Assembly (NCBI RefSeq): GCF_014654785.1
Contig: NZ_BNBD01000003.1
Location: forward strand, 186,001-250,000
Source of the DNA: Streptomyces mashuensis
GTDB taxonomy: Bacteria; Actinomycetota; Actinomycetes; Streptomycetales; Streptomycetaceae
Direction of reading: 5' to 3'
Length of the DNA: 64,000 nt
Part shown: one piece after another, positions 1 through 9,835 of the stretch
Numbering within the stretch: the stretch's first letter is position 1
Layout: each line of letters opens with the position of its first letter
Translations under genes and position numbers: made by a program
The notes under the pieces: model-generated
What the model was told of the DNA's origin: nothing
Seen by the model: only the letters and a program-made list of their open reading frames with translations
Databases searched by the model: none

Positions 1-220
1 GGTGCCCGGCCACGGCGGCCCGCACGGCCTGCCGCTCCAGCTCGCGGAAGTGCGGCTCGCCCTCGTCGAGGAAGATCTCGGGGATGGGCTTGCCGGCGGT
101 GCGCTCGATGTCGGCGTCGGTGTCGCGGTAGCCGGTGCCCAGCCGCTGGGCGAGCAGGGCACCGACCGTCGACTTGCCCGCTCCGGGCGGGCCGACCAGG
201 ACGGCGAGCGGCGGTGTCAC
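1..220 (-). CDS. aroK: Shikimate kinase, N-terminal part
   Basis: Phosphorylates shikimate with ATP in the cytoplasmic shikimate pathway. Only the first 73 residues lie inside the window; the gene runs off the left edge. The GTG start at 220 overlaps the aroC stop as GTGA, so translation is probably coupled. Visible: Walker [10 protein letters not shown] at residues 10-18, then a [10 protein letters not shown] segment whose aspartates match the shikimate and Mg-binding site of the family. Position directly after aroE and aroC supports the call. The C-terminal lid and RxxxR part cannot be seen. Confidence 0.93.
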   Translation of the reverse strand, partial: MTPPLAVLVGPPGAGKSTVGALLAQRLGTGYRDTDADIERTAGKPIPEIFLDEGEPHFRELERQAVRAAVAGH

Positions 221-1401
221 CGGATCGCCAGGTTCTCGAGGTAGCCGCGGACGTTGCGGCGGGTCTCGGCGACGCTGTCGCCGCCGAACTTCTCCACCAC
301 GGCGTCGGCCAGCACCAGCGCGACCATGGCCTCGGCCACGATGCCCGCGGCGGGCACGGCGCACACGTCGGAGCGCTGGTGGTGCGCCTGGGCCGGCTCG
401 CCGGTGGTGACGTCCACGGTGCGCAGGGCGCGCGGGACGGTGGCGATGGGCTTCATGGCGGCGCGGACGCGCAGCAGCTCACCGGTGGTCAGGCCGCCCT
501 CGGTGCCGCCGGAGCGGCCGGAGGAGCGGCGGATGCCGTCCTCGGTGGGGACGATCTCGTCGTGCGCCTGGGAGCCGGGCACCCGGGCCAGCTCGAAGCC
601 GTCGCCGACCTCGACGCCCTTGATCGCCTGAATGCCCATCAGCGCGGCGGCCAGGCGGGCGTCCAGACGGCGGTCCCAGTGGACGTGCGAGCCGAGGCCG
701 ACGGGCACGCCGTAGGCCAGCACCTCGACGACACCGCCGAGGGTGTCGCCGTCCTTGTGGGCCTGGTCGATCTCGGCGACCATCGCCGCGCTCGCGGCCT
801 CGTCGAGGCAGCGCACCGGGTCGGCGTCGAGCTTCTCGACGTCGGCGGGGGTGGGGTACACGCCGTAGGGAGCCTTGGCGGAGGCCAGCTCGACGACGTG
901 CGAGACGATCTCGATGCCGGCGGCCTCCTTGAGGAAGGACCGGGCGACGGCACCGAGGGCCACGCGGGCGGCGGTCTCACGCGCGGAGGCGCGCTCCAGC
1001 ACCGGCCGGGCCTCGTCGAAACCGTACTTCTGCATGCCGGCCAGGTCGGCGTGGCCGGGCCGGGGGCGGGTCAGCGGGGCGTTGCGGGCCAGCTCGGCGA
1101 GTTCCGCCGGGTCGACCGGGTCGGCCGCCATGACCTGCTCCCACTTGGGCCACTCGGTGTTGCCCACCATGACCGCGACCGGGGAGCCGAGGGAGAGGCC
1201 GTGCCGCACGCCGCCGAGGAAGGTGACCTCGTCGCGCTCGAACTTCATGCGGGCGCCGCGACCATAGCCCAGCCGCCGCCGCGCGAGGTGGTCGGCCACC
1301 ATGTCGGTGGTGACCGGAACGCCGGCGGGAAGTCCCTCCAGCGTCGCGACGAGTGCGGGGCCGTGCGACTCCCCCGCGGTCAGCCAGCGCAACCTGCTCA
1401 A
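217..1401 (-). CDS. aroC: Chorismate synthase
   Basis: Converts 5-enolpyruvylshikimate-3-phosphate to chorismate using reduced FMN, the last step of the common aromatic pathway. The 394-residue protein is full length. Signatures seen: GESHG at residues 10-14, the [10 protein letters not shown] segment, and [17 protein letters not shown] near the C-terminus. I take TTG at 1401 as start because a GAGGAG Shine-Dalgarno lies 6 bases upstream. The stop overlaps the aroK start. About 100 non-coding bases separate it from aroE. Confidence 0.97.
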   Translation of the reverse strand: MSRLRWLTAGESHGPALVATLEGLPAGVPVTTDMVADHLARRRLGYGRGARMKFERDEVTFLGGVRHGLSLGSPVAVMVGNTEWPKWEQVMAADPVDPAELAELARNAPLTRPRPGHADLAGMQKYGFDEARPVLERASARETAARVALGAVARSFLKEAAGIEIVSHVVELASAKAPYGVYPTPADVEKLDADPVRCLDEAASAAMVAEIDQAHKDGDTLGGVVEVLAYGVPVGLGSHVHWDRRLDARLAAALMGIQAIKGVEVGDGFELARVPGSQAHDEIVPTEDGIRRSSGRSGGTEGGLTTGELLRVRAAMKPIATVPRALRTVDVTTGEPAQAHHQRSDVCAVPAAGIVAEAMVALVLADAVVEKFGGDSVAETRRNVRGYLENLAIR

Positions 1402-1500
1402 CGGTGCTCCTCAGTGCTTCGGCATGCGAAATGCTGCCTCGATCCTCCCACGTCCGCGGCGCTCGTCCGGCCCGGCGTCCACGGTGTGGACCCCGTCGTC

Positions 1501-2337
1501 TCAGTGGCCGCGGGCCGCCAGCGCCGCCTCGCCCGCCGTGCGCATCGCGGCCAGCGGGGCCGGGCGCCGGCCGGTCATCAGCTCCACCTGGAGCACCGCC
1601 TGGTGGACCAGCAGGTCGAGGCCGCCCAGGAGGGTGCCGCCGCGGGCGGCCCAGGCGGCGGCCAGCGGGGTGGGCCAGGGCTCGTAGAGGACGTCGAAGA
1701 GCGTGCCGGGGCGGCCGGGCACCGCACCGGTCAGGGCGTCGGTGGCACCGGCGGGGGTGGTGGCGATCACCAGGGGCGCGGCGAGGGCCTCGCCGGCCCG
1801 CGCCCAGTCCTCGGTGCGGACGGGGACGCCGAGCCGTTCGCCCCACTGCCGCATCTCGGCGGCGCGGGCGGCGCTGCGCACGTAGACGGTGACGTCCTCG
1901 GCGCCCAGGCGGCCGAGCGCGGCCAGTGCGGAGGAGGCGGTGGCGCCGGCGCCCAGGACGGCGGCGGAGCCGGCCGACTCCACGCCGCGCTCGCGCAGCG
2001 CGGCCACGAGGCCGGGGATGTCGGTGTTGTCACCGAGGCGGCGGCCGTCGTCGGTGAACAGCACCGTGTTGACGGCCTCCACGGCGGCGGCCGTGTCACT
2101 GACTCCGTCGAGCAGCGGGATGACGGCCCGCTTGAGCGGCATGGTCAGGGAGAGCCCGGCCCACTCCGGGCCGAGCCCGTCGAGGAAGGCGGGCAGGGCC
2201 GCCTCGTCGACCTCGAACCGGTCGTACGTCCACTCCCCCAGGCCCAGGGCGGCGTACGCGGCCCGGTGCAGGTCCGGGGAGAGGGAGTGCGCGACGGGCG
2301 AGCCGAGCACGGCCGCCCGGTGACGCGTGGGGCTCAT
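1501..2337 (-). CDS. aroE: Shikimate dehydrogenase
   Basis: NADP-dependent reduction of 3-dehydroshikimate to shikimate. The protein is 278 residues, normal for AroE. The N-terminal substrate domain starts with GSPVAHSLSPDLH, the usual SxS motif, and carries the LTMPLK segment with the catalytic lysine. NTD in GDNTDIPG supplies the catalytic aspartate. The Rossmann part has AVLGAGATASSA as its glycine-rich loop. The ATG at 2337 overlaps the mltG stop as ATGA, so aroE is translated in series with mltG. It feeds aroC and aroK in the same block. Confidence 0.95.
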   Translation of the reverse strand: MSPTRHRAAVLGSPVAHSLSPDLHRAAYAALGLGEWTYDRFEVDEAALPAFLDGLGPEWAGLSLTMPLKRAVIPLLDGVSDTAAAVEAVNTVLFTDDGRRLGDNTDIPGLVAALRERGVESAGSAAVLGAGATASSALAALGRLGAEDVTVYVRSAARAAEMRQWGERLGVPVRTEDWARAGEALAAPLVIATTPAGATDALTGAVPGRPGTLFDVLYEPWPTPLAAAWAARGGTLLGGLDLLVHQAVLQVELMTGRRPAPLAAMRTAGEAALAARGH

Positions 2338-4058
2338 GAGCTGCCGGCCTTCTTCTTGTTCTCCTGCTCGTAGCGCTGCCGGTTCCGGTTGTGCTCCGCG
2401 TTGGTCACGGCGAACAGCGTCTCGTTCTCGTTGATCGAGACGAAGTAGTACCAGGGACCGTCGGCCGGCTGGAGCGCCGACTTCAGGGCTTCCGTGCCCG
2501 GGTTGCTGATGGGGCCGGGCGGCAGGCCCTTGATCTTGTAGGTGTTGTACGGGTCGTTGAACTGCCGCAGGTCACGCACCGCGCCGGTGTCCAGGGTGCT
2601 CTGGTTGCGCGCGTAGTTGACCGTGGAGTCGAAGTCGAGGAGGCCGTAGGTCTCCTTGTTGTCCGGCTTGAGCCGGTTGTAGACGACCCGGGAGATCTTG
2701 TCGAAGTCGTGCTTGTACTTGCCCTCGACCTGCACGAGGCTGGCGACGGTGACGACCTGGAGCGGCGACTTCAGCCCCAGCGCCTGCGCCTTTCCGGCCA
2801 CGTCCTGCTGCTCGTAGTTCTGCTTGGCGCGGGCCACCATCTGCCGCAGGATGTCCTCCGGCTTCGTGCCCTTGCCCGCGCTGTACTGCGAGGGGAAGAG
2901 GAAGCCCTCCAGCGGGTCCTTGACGTTCGGGTCGCTGCCGGCCCAGTCGGGCAGGCCCAGGTTCTTCGCCTGGCTCTTGGCCACGCCCTTGGTGGTGCCC
3001 TCGGTCAGGCCGAGCTTCTTGTCGATGGCCGAGTAGACCTCGGAGGCCCGGATGCCCTCGCGCAGGGTGAGGAAGTTCTTGGCGTCCGTCATCAGCGCCA
3101 CGGCGGCCTGGCCGGACATCTCCTTGCGGAGCGTGTACGTGCCGGGCTGGATGGACTTCTTGGCCGCCGCCTCGGTGAAGGCGCCGACGCTCTTGACGAC
3201 CCCGGCCTTGAACAGCACCTGGCCCATCTCGGTGAGCGAGGCGCCCTTGGGGATCTCGACCTGCACCTGCCCGGTGCCCTCGCCCTCGTAGTCCGGGGCG
3301 GCGCCGAAGTGCGTCTGCCAGTAGTCGTAGGCGAGGTAGCCACCGCCGCCCACGGCGCCGACGAGCACGACGGCGACCAGCAGGCAGGCCGTGCCGCTGC
3401 GGCGCTTGTTCTTCTTGGTCTTGCCCTTGCCACGCCGCTCACGGCCGCGGCCGCCCTCCTCGGCGGCCGCCGGCTCGTCCCCGGCGGGGTCGCCGGGGAC
3501 GGCACGGTCGTCCGGGCGGTCGTCGAACAGGGCGAGCTTGCCGGCGTCCGGCTCCTCCTGGTGCCACTCCCGGGCCCCGAGCTGCTCGTGCTCGCCCTGG
3601 CGCTGCTGGGGGGCGGCGTACTGGCCGGTTCCGTACGGGTCGGAGGGGTCGCCGGCCTGCGGGACGGCGTACGTTCCGGTGGAGTGCTGCCCGGTGGAGT
3701 GCTGCCCGACGTGGTGCTGACCCGTGTCGTGCTGACCGACATGGTGCTGACCCGTGTCGTGCTGACCGACATGGTGCTGACCCGTGTCGTGCTGACCGAC
3801 GTGGTGCTGACCGGTGTGGTGCTGAGCGGCATAGGGGTCCTGGTGGGCGGTGCCGTCACCCGCGTACGGCGCCGCCTGGCCCTGCTGGTCCCAGCCGTAG
3901 GGCTGCCCGCCCTGCGGCTGCTGTCCGCCGTAGGAGGGCTGGGACTGCTGCGGCTGCTGCTGCGGCGCGTACCGCTGCCCTCCGTATCCCGGGTCCCCGT
4001 ACAGCGGGTCCTCCGGATGCCACGGTTGGGAGCCGGAACCCCGGCCGTACTCAGTCAT
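2334..4058 (-). CDS. mltG: Endolytic transglycosylase MltG with His-rich N-terminal repeats
   Basis: MltG cuts nascent peptidoglycan glycan strands next to the membrane. The 574-residue protein has three parts. A long Gln/Tyr/Pro/Gly-rich cytoplasmic region (about 1-215) contains ten QHxxG pentapeptides near residues 79-128. One membrane helix follows (about 225-247). The extracytoplasmic YceG domain fills the rest, with EGKYKHDFDKISRVVYNRL and GLPPGPISNPG as the family signatures. It lies between ruvX and aroE and overlaps aroE by four bases. The catalytic domain is ordinary; the repeat-bearing N-terminus is unusual and would face the cytoplasm. Confidence 0.93.
   Translation of the reverse strand: MTEYGRGSGSQPWHPEDPLYGDPGYGGQRYAPQQQPQQSQPSYGGQQPQGGQPYGWDQQGQAAPYAGDGTAHQDPYAAQHHTGQHHVGQHDTGQHHVGQHDTGQHHVGQHDTGQHHVGQHSTGQHSTGTYAVPQAGDPSDPYGTGQYAAPQQRQGEHEQLGAREWHQEEPDAGKLALFDDRPDDRAVPGDPAGDEPAAAEEGGRGRERRGKGKTKKNKRRSGTACLLVAVVLVGAVGGGGYLAYDYWQTHFGAAPDYEGEGTGQVQVEIPKGASLTEMGQVLFKAGVVKSVGAFTEAAAKKSIQPGTYTLRKEMSGQAAVALMTDAKNFLTLREGIRASEVYSAIDKKLGLTEGTTKGVAKSQAKNLGLPDWAGSDPNVKDPLEGFLFPSQYSAGKGTKPEDILRQMVARAKQNYEQQDVAGKAQALGLKSPLQVVTVASLVQVEGKYKHDFDKISRVVYNRLKPDNKETYGLLDFDSTVNYARNQSTLDTGAVRDLRQFNDPYNTYKIKGLPPGPISNPGTEALKSALQPADGPWYYFVSINENETLFAVTNAEHNRNRQRYEQENKKKAGSS
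3708..3827 (-). repeat. Four 30-bp tandem repeats inside mltG
   Basis: Four head-to-tail 30-base units start at 3708, 3738, 3768 and 3798. The middle two are identical and the outer two carry a few substitutions. Shorter 15-base derivatives lie on the low-coordinate side. Each unit encodes two pentapeptides of the form QH(H/D/S)(V/T)G. The period is a multiple of three, so gain or loss of units keeps the frame. Confidence 0.95.
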
Positions 4059-4181
4059 CTATCCCCTAGTGCCGCAACAGCGGCAGCCTTGGGCGCTTCA
4101 GGAGCGCGAGTCCGATGCCTGGTCCTGCCCGGAAGACATTCGAACAGCTGCCATGTCGCGCGGAACGTTACCGTATTGCGA

Positions 4182-4646
4182 TCAGATGACCACTTCCACG
4201 GCCTCGCCGGGGGGCCGTCCGGAGGTCTTCTCCGTCTCCAGCGCGCTCTGCAGGATGACCACGGCGGCGGCCTGGTCGACCACCGAGCGGCCCTTCCTGC
4301 TGTTCACGCCGGAGGCCCGCAGCCCCTGCGCGGCCGTGACCGTCGTCATCCGCTCGTCGACGAGCCGGACCGGCACCGGCGCGACGCGCCGGGCCAGTTC
4401 CCTGGCGAAGGTACGCACCTTGGTGGCCGCCGGCCCCTCCCGCCCGCTCAGCGAGCGGGGCAGGCCGACGACGACCTCGATGGGCTCGTACTCCGCGACG
4501 ACGGCCACCAGCCGCTTGTGCGCGGCGGGGATGTCACGCCCGGGCACGGTCTCGACCGGGGTGGCGAGGAGCCCGTCGGGGTCGCACGTGGCGACCCCGA
4601 TCCGGGCGTCCCCGATGTCCAGGGCGATGCGCCTGCCGCGTCGCAC
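4182..4646 (-). CDS. ruvX: RuvX/YqgF, putative pre-16S rRNA nuclease
   Basis: RNase H-like fold protein that matures the 5' end of 16S rRNA in E. coli. The 154-residue product begins RRGRRIALDIGDARIG, with the first catalytic aspartate in LDIGDARIG. VVVGLPRSLSGREGP and LVDERMTTVTA are the other two family motifs, and DQAAAVVILQ closes the active site. I chose GTG at 4646, three bases past the alaS stop. It is followed by a 123-base gap before mltG with nothing recognisable in it. Confidence 0.92.
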   Translation of the reverse strand: MRRGRRIALDIGDARIGVATCDPDGLLATPVETVPGRDIPAAHKRLVAVVAEYEPIEVVVGLPRSLSGREGPAATKVRTFARELARRVAPVPVRLVDERMTTVTAAQGLRASGVNSRKGRSVVDQAAAVVILQSALETEKTSGRPPGEAVEVVI

Positions 4647-4648
4647 GG

Positions 4649-7318
4649 TCAGGCCGCTTCCGCCACGAGGCGCTCGACGGCGGCCATGGCCTCGTCGACG
4701 GCCTCGGGGTTCTGGCCGCCGCCCTGCGCGAGGTCGGGCTTGCCGCCACCGCCGCCGCCGAGGGTCTTGGCGGCCGTCCGGACCAGGTCGCCGGCCTTGA
4801 GGCCGCGCTCGCGGGCGGCGTCGTTGGTGGCGATGACGGTCAGCGGGCGGCCGTTGGCGACGGTGAACAGGGCGACGACGGCCGGGCGGCCGCCGGTGAT
4901 GCGGCCCCGCACGTCGAGGACGAGCTTGCGCAGGTCGTCGGCGTTGGTGCCGTCCGGCACCCGGTCGACCACCAGGGCGGTGCCGTGCACGTCCTTGGCG
5001 GAGGAGGCCAGGCCGCCGGCGGCGGCGAGGACCTTCTCGGCGCGGAAGCGCTCGATCTCCTTCTCGGCGTCCTTGAGCTTGGCCAGCATCCCGGAGATCT
5101 TCTCCGGCAGCTCCTCCGGGCGGCCCTTGACCAGCTCGGTGAGCTGGGCGACGACCGTGTGCTCCTTGGCCAGGAAGTTGTACGCGTCGGCGCCGACGAG
5201 GGCCTCGACGCGGCGCACGCCGGAGCCGATGGAGGACTCGCCGAGCAGCTTCACCAGGCCCAGCTGAGCGGTGTTGTGCACGTGCGTGCCGCCGCACAGC
5301 TCCTTGGAGAAGTCGCCGATGGTGACCACGCGGACCCGCTCGCCGTACTTCTCGCCGAACTCGGCGATGGCGCCCTGCTTCTTGGCGTCCTCCAGGCTCA
5401 TGACCTCGGCGTGCACGTCGAGTTCGTGGGAGAGGACCTCGTTGATGCGCTGCTCGACGTCGGTGAGGACCGAGGACGGCACGGCGGTCGGCGAGCCGAA
5501 GTCGAAGCGGAAGCGGCCCGGGGAGTTCTCCGAGCCGGCCTGGGCGGCCGTCGGGCCCAGGGCGTCGCGCAGCGCCTGGTGGGTGAGGTGGGTGGCGCTG
5601 TGGGCGCGGGCGATGGCCCGGCGGCGCTTGACGTCGATGGCGGCGTGGGCGGAGGAGCCCACGGTGACCTCACCGACCTGGACGACGCCCTTGTGGACGT
5701 GGACGCCCGGGACGGGCTTCTGCACGTCGCGGACCTCGACCACGGCGCCGTTGTCCAGCCGGATGCGGCCGGTGTCGGCGAGCTGGCCGCCGCCCTCGGC
5801 GTAGAAGGGGGTGCGGTCGAGGACGACCTCGACCTCGTCGCCCTCGGAGGCGGCGGGCGAGGGCACGCCGTCGACGAGCAGGCCGACGACGGTGGACTCG
5901 CCCTCGGTGAGGGTGTAGCCGGTGAAGTCGGTGGCGCCGGCGGTGTCGGCCACCTCGCGGTAGGCGGACAGGTCGGCGTGGCCGGTCTTCTTGGCCTTGG
6001 CGTCGGCCTTGGCGCGCTCCCGCTGCTCCTTCATCAGGCGGCGGAAGCCGTCCTCGTCCACGGACAGCCCCTGCTCGGCGGCCATCTCCAGGGTGAGGTC
6101 GATCGGGAAGCCCCAGGTGTCGTGGAGCAGGAACGCCTTGTCGCCGGGGAGCACATTGCCGCCGGCGGACTTGGTCTCGGTGACGGCCGTGTCGAGGATG
6201 TTGGTGCCCGCCTTGAGGGTCTTGAGGAAGGCGGCCTCCTCGGCGAGCGCGACGGTCTCGATGCGCTTCCGGTCGGTGATGAGCTCGGGGTACTGCTGGC
6301 CCATCGTGCGGATGACGACGTCGAGCAGCTCGGCGACGACCGGGCCGGTGGCGCCGAGCATGCGCATGTTGCGGATGGCGCGGCGCATGATGCGGCGCAG
6401 GACGTAGCCGCGGCCCTCATTGCCGGGGGTGACGCCGTCGCCGATGAGCATGGTGGAGGTGCGCAGGTGGTCGGCGACCACGCGGAGGGACACGTCGGTG
6501 TCCTTCTTGTCGCCGTAGCGCACGCCGGTGAGCTCGGTGGCCTTGTCGATGACGACGCGCAGGGTGTCGGTCTCGTACATGTTCTGCACGCCCTGCAGGA
6601 TCATCGCCAGGCGCTCGAGGCCGAGGCCGGTGTCGATGTTCTGGGCGGGCAGGTCGCCGAGGATCGGGAAGTCCTCCTTGCCCTCGCCGGCGCCGCGCTC
6701 GTACTGCATGAAGACCAGGTTCCAGATCTCCACGTAGCGCTCGTCGTTGACGGCCGGGCCGCCCTCGACGCCGAACTCCGGGCCCCGGTCGTAGTTGATC
6801 TCGGAGCACGGGCCGCACGGGCCGGGCACGCCCATGGACCAGAAGTTCTCCTTCTTGCCCAGGCGCTGGATGCGCTGGGCGGGCACGCCGATCACGTCGC
6901 GCCAGATGCGCTCGGCCTCGTCGTCGTCGAGGTAGACGGTGATCCAGAGGCGCTCGGGGTCCAGCCCGTAGCCGCCGTCCGCCACGGGAGTGGTCAGCAG
7001 CTCCCAGGCGTACTTGATCGCGCCTTCCTTGAAGTAGTCCCCGAAGGAGAAGTTGCCGCACATCTGGAAGAACGTGCCGTGCCGGGTGGTCTTGCCGACC
7101 TCCTCGATGTCCGGCGTGCGGACGCACTTCTGCACGCTGGTGGCGCGCGAGAAGGAGGGCTTGACCTCACCCAGGAAGTAGGGCTTGAAGGGGACCATGC
7201 CCGCGTTGACCAGCAGCAGCGTCGGGTCGTCCGCGATGAGCGAGGCCGACGGCACCACGGTGTGCCCGCGCTCCTCGAAGAAGCGCAGCCAGCGGCGGCG
7301 GATTTCAGCCGACTCCAT
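4649..7318 (-). CDS. alaS: Alanyl-tRNA synthetase
   Basis: Charges tRNA-Ala and edits mischarged Ser and Gly. The protein is 889 residues, a full-length AlaRS. It starts [19 protein letters not shown], followed by class II motifs such as [20 protein letters not shown]. The editing domain shows HSATHLTHQ and [11 protein letters not shown], the zinc ligands. The C-terminal DHHA1 region ends [16 protein letters not shown]. The ATG at 7318 overlaps the stop of the preceding small gene as ATGA. Longer in-frame upstream codons exist but would run through that gene. Confidence 0.98.
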   Translation of the reverse strand: MESAEIRRRWLRFFEERGHTVVPSASLIADDPTLLLVNAGMVPFKPYFLGEVKPSFSRATSVQKCVRTPDIEEVGKTTRHGTFFQMCGNFSFGDYFKEGAIKYAWELLTTPVADGGYGLDPERLWITVYLDDDEAERIWRDVIGVPAQRIQRLGKKENFWSMGVPGPCGPCSEINYDRGPEFGVEGGPAVNDERYVEIWNLVFMQYERGAGEGKEDFPILGDLPAQNIDTGLGLERLAMILQGVQNMYETDTLRVVIDKATELTGVRYGDKKDTDVSLRVVADHLRTSTMLIGDGVTPGNEGRGYVLRRIMRRAIRNMRMLGATGPVVAELLDVVIRTMGQQYPELITDRKRIETVALAEEAAFLKTLKAGTNILDTAVTETKSAGGNVLPGDKAFLLHDTWGFPIDLTLEMAAEQGLSVDEDGFRRLMKEQRERAKADAKAKKTGHADLSAYREVADTAGATDFTGYTLTEGESTVVGLLVDGVPSPAASEGDEVEVVLDRTPFYAEGGGQLADTGRIRLDNGAVVEVRDVQKPVPGVHVHKGVVQVGEVTVGSSAHAAIDVKRRRAIARAHSATHLTHQALRDALGPTAAQAGSENSPGRFRFDFGSPTAVPSSVLTDVEQRINEVLSHELDVHAEVMSLEDAKKQGAIAEFGEKYGERVRVVTIGDFSKELCGGTHVHNTAQLGLVKLLGESSIGSGVRRVEALVGADAYNFLAKEHTVVAQLTELVKGRPEELPEKISGMLAKLKDAEKEIERFRAEKVLAAAGGLASSAKDVHGTALVVDRVPDGTNADDLRKLVLDVRGRITGGRPAVVALFTVANGRPLTVIATNDAARERGLKAGDLVRTAAKTLGGGGGGKPDLAQGGGQNPEAVDEAMAAVERLVAEAA

Positions 7319-7653
7319 CAGTGGTCCTCTTTCCGGGTGTACGAGTGGTGGGTGGGGTGCTGCGGTTCGAGCGCGACGAGGTGGCGCTGGGCGGGCAGGG
7401 CCCGGTGGCCGTCCTCGGGCCCGGGGGCCGCGGCCAGGCCGAGCGCGTCCCGCAGCGCGGCCTCGCGGTGCGCCATGCCGTCGCGCACGTCGAGGGCGAA
7501 GAGCTTGACCTTGCGGCCGGCGAGGACCGCGCGGTCGGCCGCCTGCAGGGCCAGGCTCTCCGGGGTGAGCTTGGCGAGCTTGCGGTTGACCTTGGTGGTG
7601 GCCCACACACCGGCGGCGACGCCGGTGGTGAACCAGAACGTGCGGCGGAACAT
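7318..7653 (-). CDS. Small membrane-anchored protein, DUF6167-like
   Basis: A 111-residue protein with one N-terminal hydrophobic stretch ([20 protein letters not shown], residues 2-21). A charged helical region follows, then a His/Pro-rich tail. The RRTFW...[14 protein letters not shown] pattern is the one I associate with the DUF6167 family beside actinobacterial alaS; no function is known to me. It overlaps alaS by four bases and follows the DUF948 gene after eight bases, so all three are probably one transcript. Confidence 0.75.
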   Translation of the reverse strand: MFRRTFWFTTGVAAGVWATTKVNRKLAKLTPESLALQAADRAVLAGRKVKLFALDVRDGMAHREAALRDALGLAAAPGPEDGHRALPAQRHLVALEPQHPTHHSYTRKEDH

Positions 7654-7661
7654 GTCGGGGA

Positions 7662-8102
7662 TCAGCCCTTCCCACGGGTGCTGCGGCGCCGGGACGACGG
7701 CAGGCCGTCCCCGGCGGTACGGCCGACGAACACGGTGCCGGAGCCGGACGGCGGCTCGGCCCGGCGGCCCATGGCGCGCCGGACGCCGTAGCCGAAGGCG
7801 GCGACCTTGACCAGCGGTCCGCCGAACGCGGACGAGACGGTCGAGGAGAGCGCCGAGGCGTTCGCCGTCACCTCCTGGACGTCCGCGGTGATCGAGTCGA
7901 CGCGGGCGAGCTGGGCGTTGGCGGAACGGAGGGCGGCGGTGGCGTCGGTCAGGAGCGGCACGGCCTGCTCACTGATCTCGGTGACCAGCCGGGTGGCGGC
8001 CCGCAGGGTCTGCGCCAGCCGGACCAGGGCCAGGGCCAGGAACGACACGAGGATCGCCCAGAAGACGGCCACGAGGATCCCGGCCACCTCTCCACCGGAC
8101 AC
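7662..8102 (-). CDS. DUF948 domain membrane protein
   Basis: A 146-residue protein with an N-terminal membrane helix (about 6-28, [20 protein letters not shown]). A coiled-coil-like segment of the DUF948 type follows (about 30-95, with [23 protein letters not shown]). The tail is basic and Ser-rich. Function is unknown; members are thought to be envelope-associated. GTG at 8102 is preceded by a GGGAG. The gene heads the run DUF948, DUF6167-like, alaS, ruvX. Confidence 0.75.
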   Translation of the reverse strand: MSGGEVAGILVAVFWAILVSFLALALVRLAQTLRAATRLVTEISEQAVPLLTDATAALRSANAQLARVDSITADVQEVTANASALSSTVSSAFGGPLVKVAAFGYGVRRAMGRRAEPPSGSGTVFVGRTAGDGLPSSRRRSTRGKG

Positions 8103-8250
8103 GCTGCACCGCTCCCTGCTGATCGTCGCTGGTCATTGCACTGAACGTCGGATACCGACCTTATCGCGCCGGGCCCGTCCGCCCGTACCGCATTCCCGTT
8201 CGCCCTTCGCATTCGCGTGGGGCCGCGAAAACGCGCGAGCCCGCCGGCTC

Positions 8251-8269
8251 CCCGGCCACGAGGGCCGGG
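8251..8269 (-). terminator. Possible hairpin downstream of rpsD
   Basis: A 7-bp GC-only stem (CCCGGCC / GGCCGGG) with a five-base loop, about 40 bases past the rpsD stop. It has no T run. It is the best terminator candidate in the 206-base gap before the DUF948 gene, but it is short. Confidence 0.35.
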
Positions 8270-8308
8270 TGAGACGACGGGCTGGTGCGGAAGGAGTCCG
8301 CGCCCGGG

Positions 8309-8923
8309 TCAGCGGGCGTAGTACTCGACGACGAGCTGCTCGTCGCAGATCACCGGGATCTCCTTGCGGTTGGGCTCCCGGTCCAGGCGGAAGGCCAGCG
8401 CCTGCAGGTTGACCTGCAGGTAGCGCGGGGTCTCGCCCTCACCCGCGTAGCCACCCTCGCGGGCGACCTGGAAGGGGTGCTTGGCGCGGCTGCGCTCGCG
8501 GACCATCACGACGTCGTCGGGACGGACGCGGAAGGACGGCTTGTCGACCTTCTTGCCGTTGACCTCGATGTGGCCGTGGACGACCATCTGGCGGGCCTGG
8601 TAGATGGTGCGGGCCAGGCCGGCGCGCAGGACGAGGGCGTCGAGGCGGCGCTCGAGCTCGACCACCAGGGCCTCACCGGTCTTGCCCGGGGCCTTCTTGG
8701 CGCGGTCGTAGGCGCGCGCCATCTGCTTCTCGCTGATGTCGTACTGGGCGCGCAGACGCTGCTTCTCGAGCAGACGGACCTTGTAGTCCGAGTTCTGCTT
8801 GCGGCCACGGCCGTGCTCGCCCGGCGGGTAGGGGCGGGCCTCGAAGTACTTGACGGCCTTGGGCGTCAGCGCAATGCCGAGCGCACGAGACTTCTTGACC
8901 TTGGGACGCGACTGGTTAGGCAC
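8309..8923 (-). CDS. rpsD: 30S ribosomal protein S4
   Basis: Primary 16S rRNA-binding protein of the small subunit body. The 204-residue sequence carries the S4 RNA-binding domain at about 95-155 ([36 protein letters not shown]). The N-terminus lacks the cysteine quartet of zinc-binding S4, so it is the zinc-free type. GGAGG sits 12 bases before the ATG. The gene stands alone, away from the main ribosomal operons, and is divergent from the DUF2470 gene with only 57 bases between the two starts. Confidence 0.97.
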   Translation of the reverse strand: MPNQSRPKVKKSRALGIALTPKAVKYFEARPYPPGEHGRGRKQNSDYKVRLLEKQRLRAQYDISEKQMARAYDRAKKAPGKTGEALVVELERRLDALVLRAGLARTIYQARQMVVHGHIEVNGKKVDKPSFRVRPDDVVMVRERSRAKHPFQVAREGGYAGEGETPRYLQVNLQALAFRLDREPNRKEIPVICDEQLVVEYYAR

Positions 8924-8947
8924 GTTCTCCAGACCTCCGGATGTAAG

Positions 8948-8966
8948 TTAGGTTAGGCTTACCTTA
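8948..8966. promoter_or_regulatory. Iron box (DmdR/IdeR-type operator)
   Basis: The 19 bases TTAGGTTAGGCTTACCTTA match the palindromic iron box TTAGGTTAGGCTAACCTAA of DtxR-family repressors at 17 positions. It lies between the divergent starts of rpsD and the DUF2470 gene, 14 bases before the ATG of the latter and just upstream of its AAGGAG. A Fe-loaded DmdR would block that gene when iron is plentiful. Whether it also touches rpsD is open. Confidence 0.85.
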
Positions 8967-8980
8967 CTCAAGGAGATCGC

Positions 8981-9826
8981 ATGTCTCGTCCGGGGAACAC
9001 CAGTCACATCACGGACAGCACGAAAGGATCCACGAGGGAATCCGACGCTCACGAAGGCGTCGACGTGACGGAGGTCCGATCAGATCGTGGTCAGCCGCGT
9101 CCCAGCGGACTTGAAATCGCACGGATGCCGTCAGCAGCCGAGCGCACACGAACTCTCGTACAGGGTACATGCTCCGGAGCACTGCTGATTCCCGGGCACT
9201 CCCCGGCCACCCCCGACAGCCTGGCCGAACGCCTCACACCCCAGGCCCGCACGGTCGGCCGCGACGGCGAGGTGTACCTCGTCCTCCCCGCCGACGCCGC
9301 CGCGGTACGGGCCGCCACCCACGCCCAGGACGACGAGCTGTCCGCCGTACTGGAACTGGTCGACGTCGCCCCCGTCGCCCTGCCCGGCGGCCGCATCCGG
9401 GGCCGCGCCCTGCTGGGCGGCTGGCTGACGAGCGTACCGGGCGTCGCCGAGCCGGGCCGTATGCTGCTGCGCCTGGAGGTCGGCGAGGTACGGATCGAGG
9501 ACCTGTGGGGCGCGGACGGGGTCGACGTCGAGGACTTCGCCCGCGCGGAACCGGATCCCCTGGGGGCGCACGAGGGGGAACTGCTCCAGCACCTGTGTGC
9601 GGGGCACGGGGATCAGGTGCGGCGGCTGTCCTCTCTTCTCGGTGCGGAGAGGGGGCCGTACGAGTCCGTGGTGCCGGTCGCACTCGACCGCTTCGGTCTG
9701 CGGGTCCGCTTCGCAGTGGGGGGCGGGGACTGCTTCGACGCGCGCTTCGAGTTCCCGCGCCCGGTGCGCGACGTGCACGGCCTGCGCCGCGAGATGCACC
9801 GCCTCTTCGAGGCGGCGATGGAGTAG
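8981..9826 (+). CDS. DUF2470 (haem-oxygenase-like) protein, iron regulated
   Basis: A 281-residue protein. The C-terminal part (about 200-275, with ALDRFGLRVRFAVGG and VRDVHGLRREMHRLF) fits DUF2470. The middle (about 50-180) resembles the split-barrel flavin/haem fold found with it in HugZ-type haem-utilisation proteins. A role in haem iron release is inferred from the family and from the iron box directly upstream. ATG 8981 has AAGGAG five bases before it. ATG 9125 (MPSAAERTRTLVQ) is where family homology seems to begin and is an alternative start. It converges with rarA nine bases later. Confidence 0.75.
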   Translation: MSRPGNTSHITDSTKGSTRESDAHEGVDVTEVRSDRGQPRPSGLEIARMPSAAERTRTLVQGTCSGALLIPGHSPATPDSLAERLTPQARTVGRDGEVYLVLPADAAAVRAATHAQDDELSAVLELVDVAPVALPGGRIRGRALLGGWLTSVPGVAEPGRMLLRLEVGEVRIEDLWGADGVDVEDFARAEPDPLGAHEGELLQHLCAGHGDQVRRLSSLLGAERGPYESVVPVALDRFGLRVRFAVGGGDCFDARFEFPRPVRDVHGLRREMHRLFEAAME

Positions 9827-9835
9827 TCCCGGTCC

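Noticed and set aside
3708..3827. CRISPR-like array
   Set aside because: The 30-bp units are directly contiguous without spacers and encode an in-frame peptide repeat of mltG.
4985..7810. 941-residue plus-strand frame opposite alaS
   Set aside because: It is the complement of alaS and its neighbours; the sequence is Gly/Val/Ala/Asp-rich without family features.
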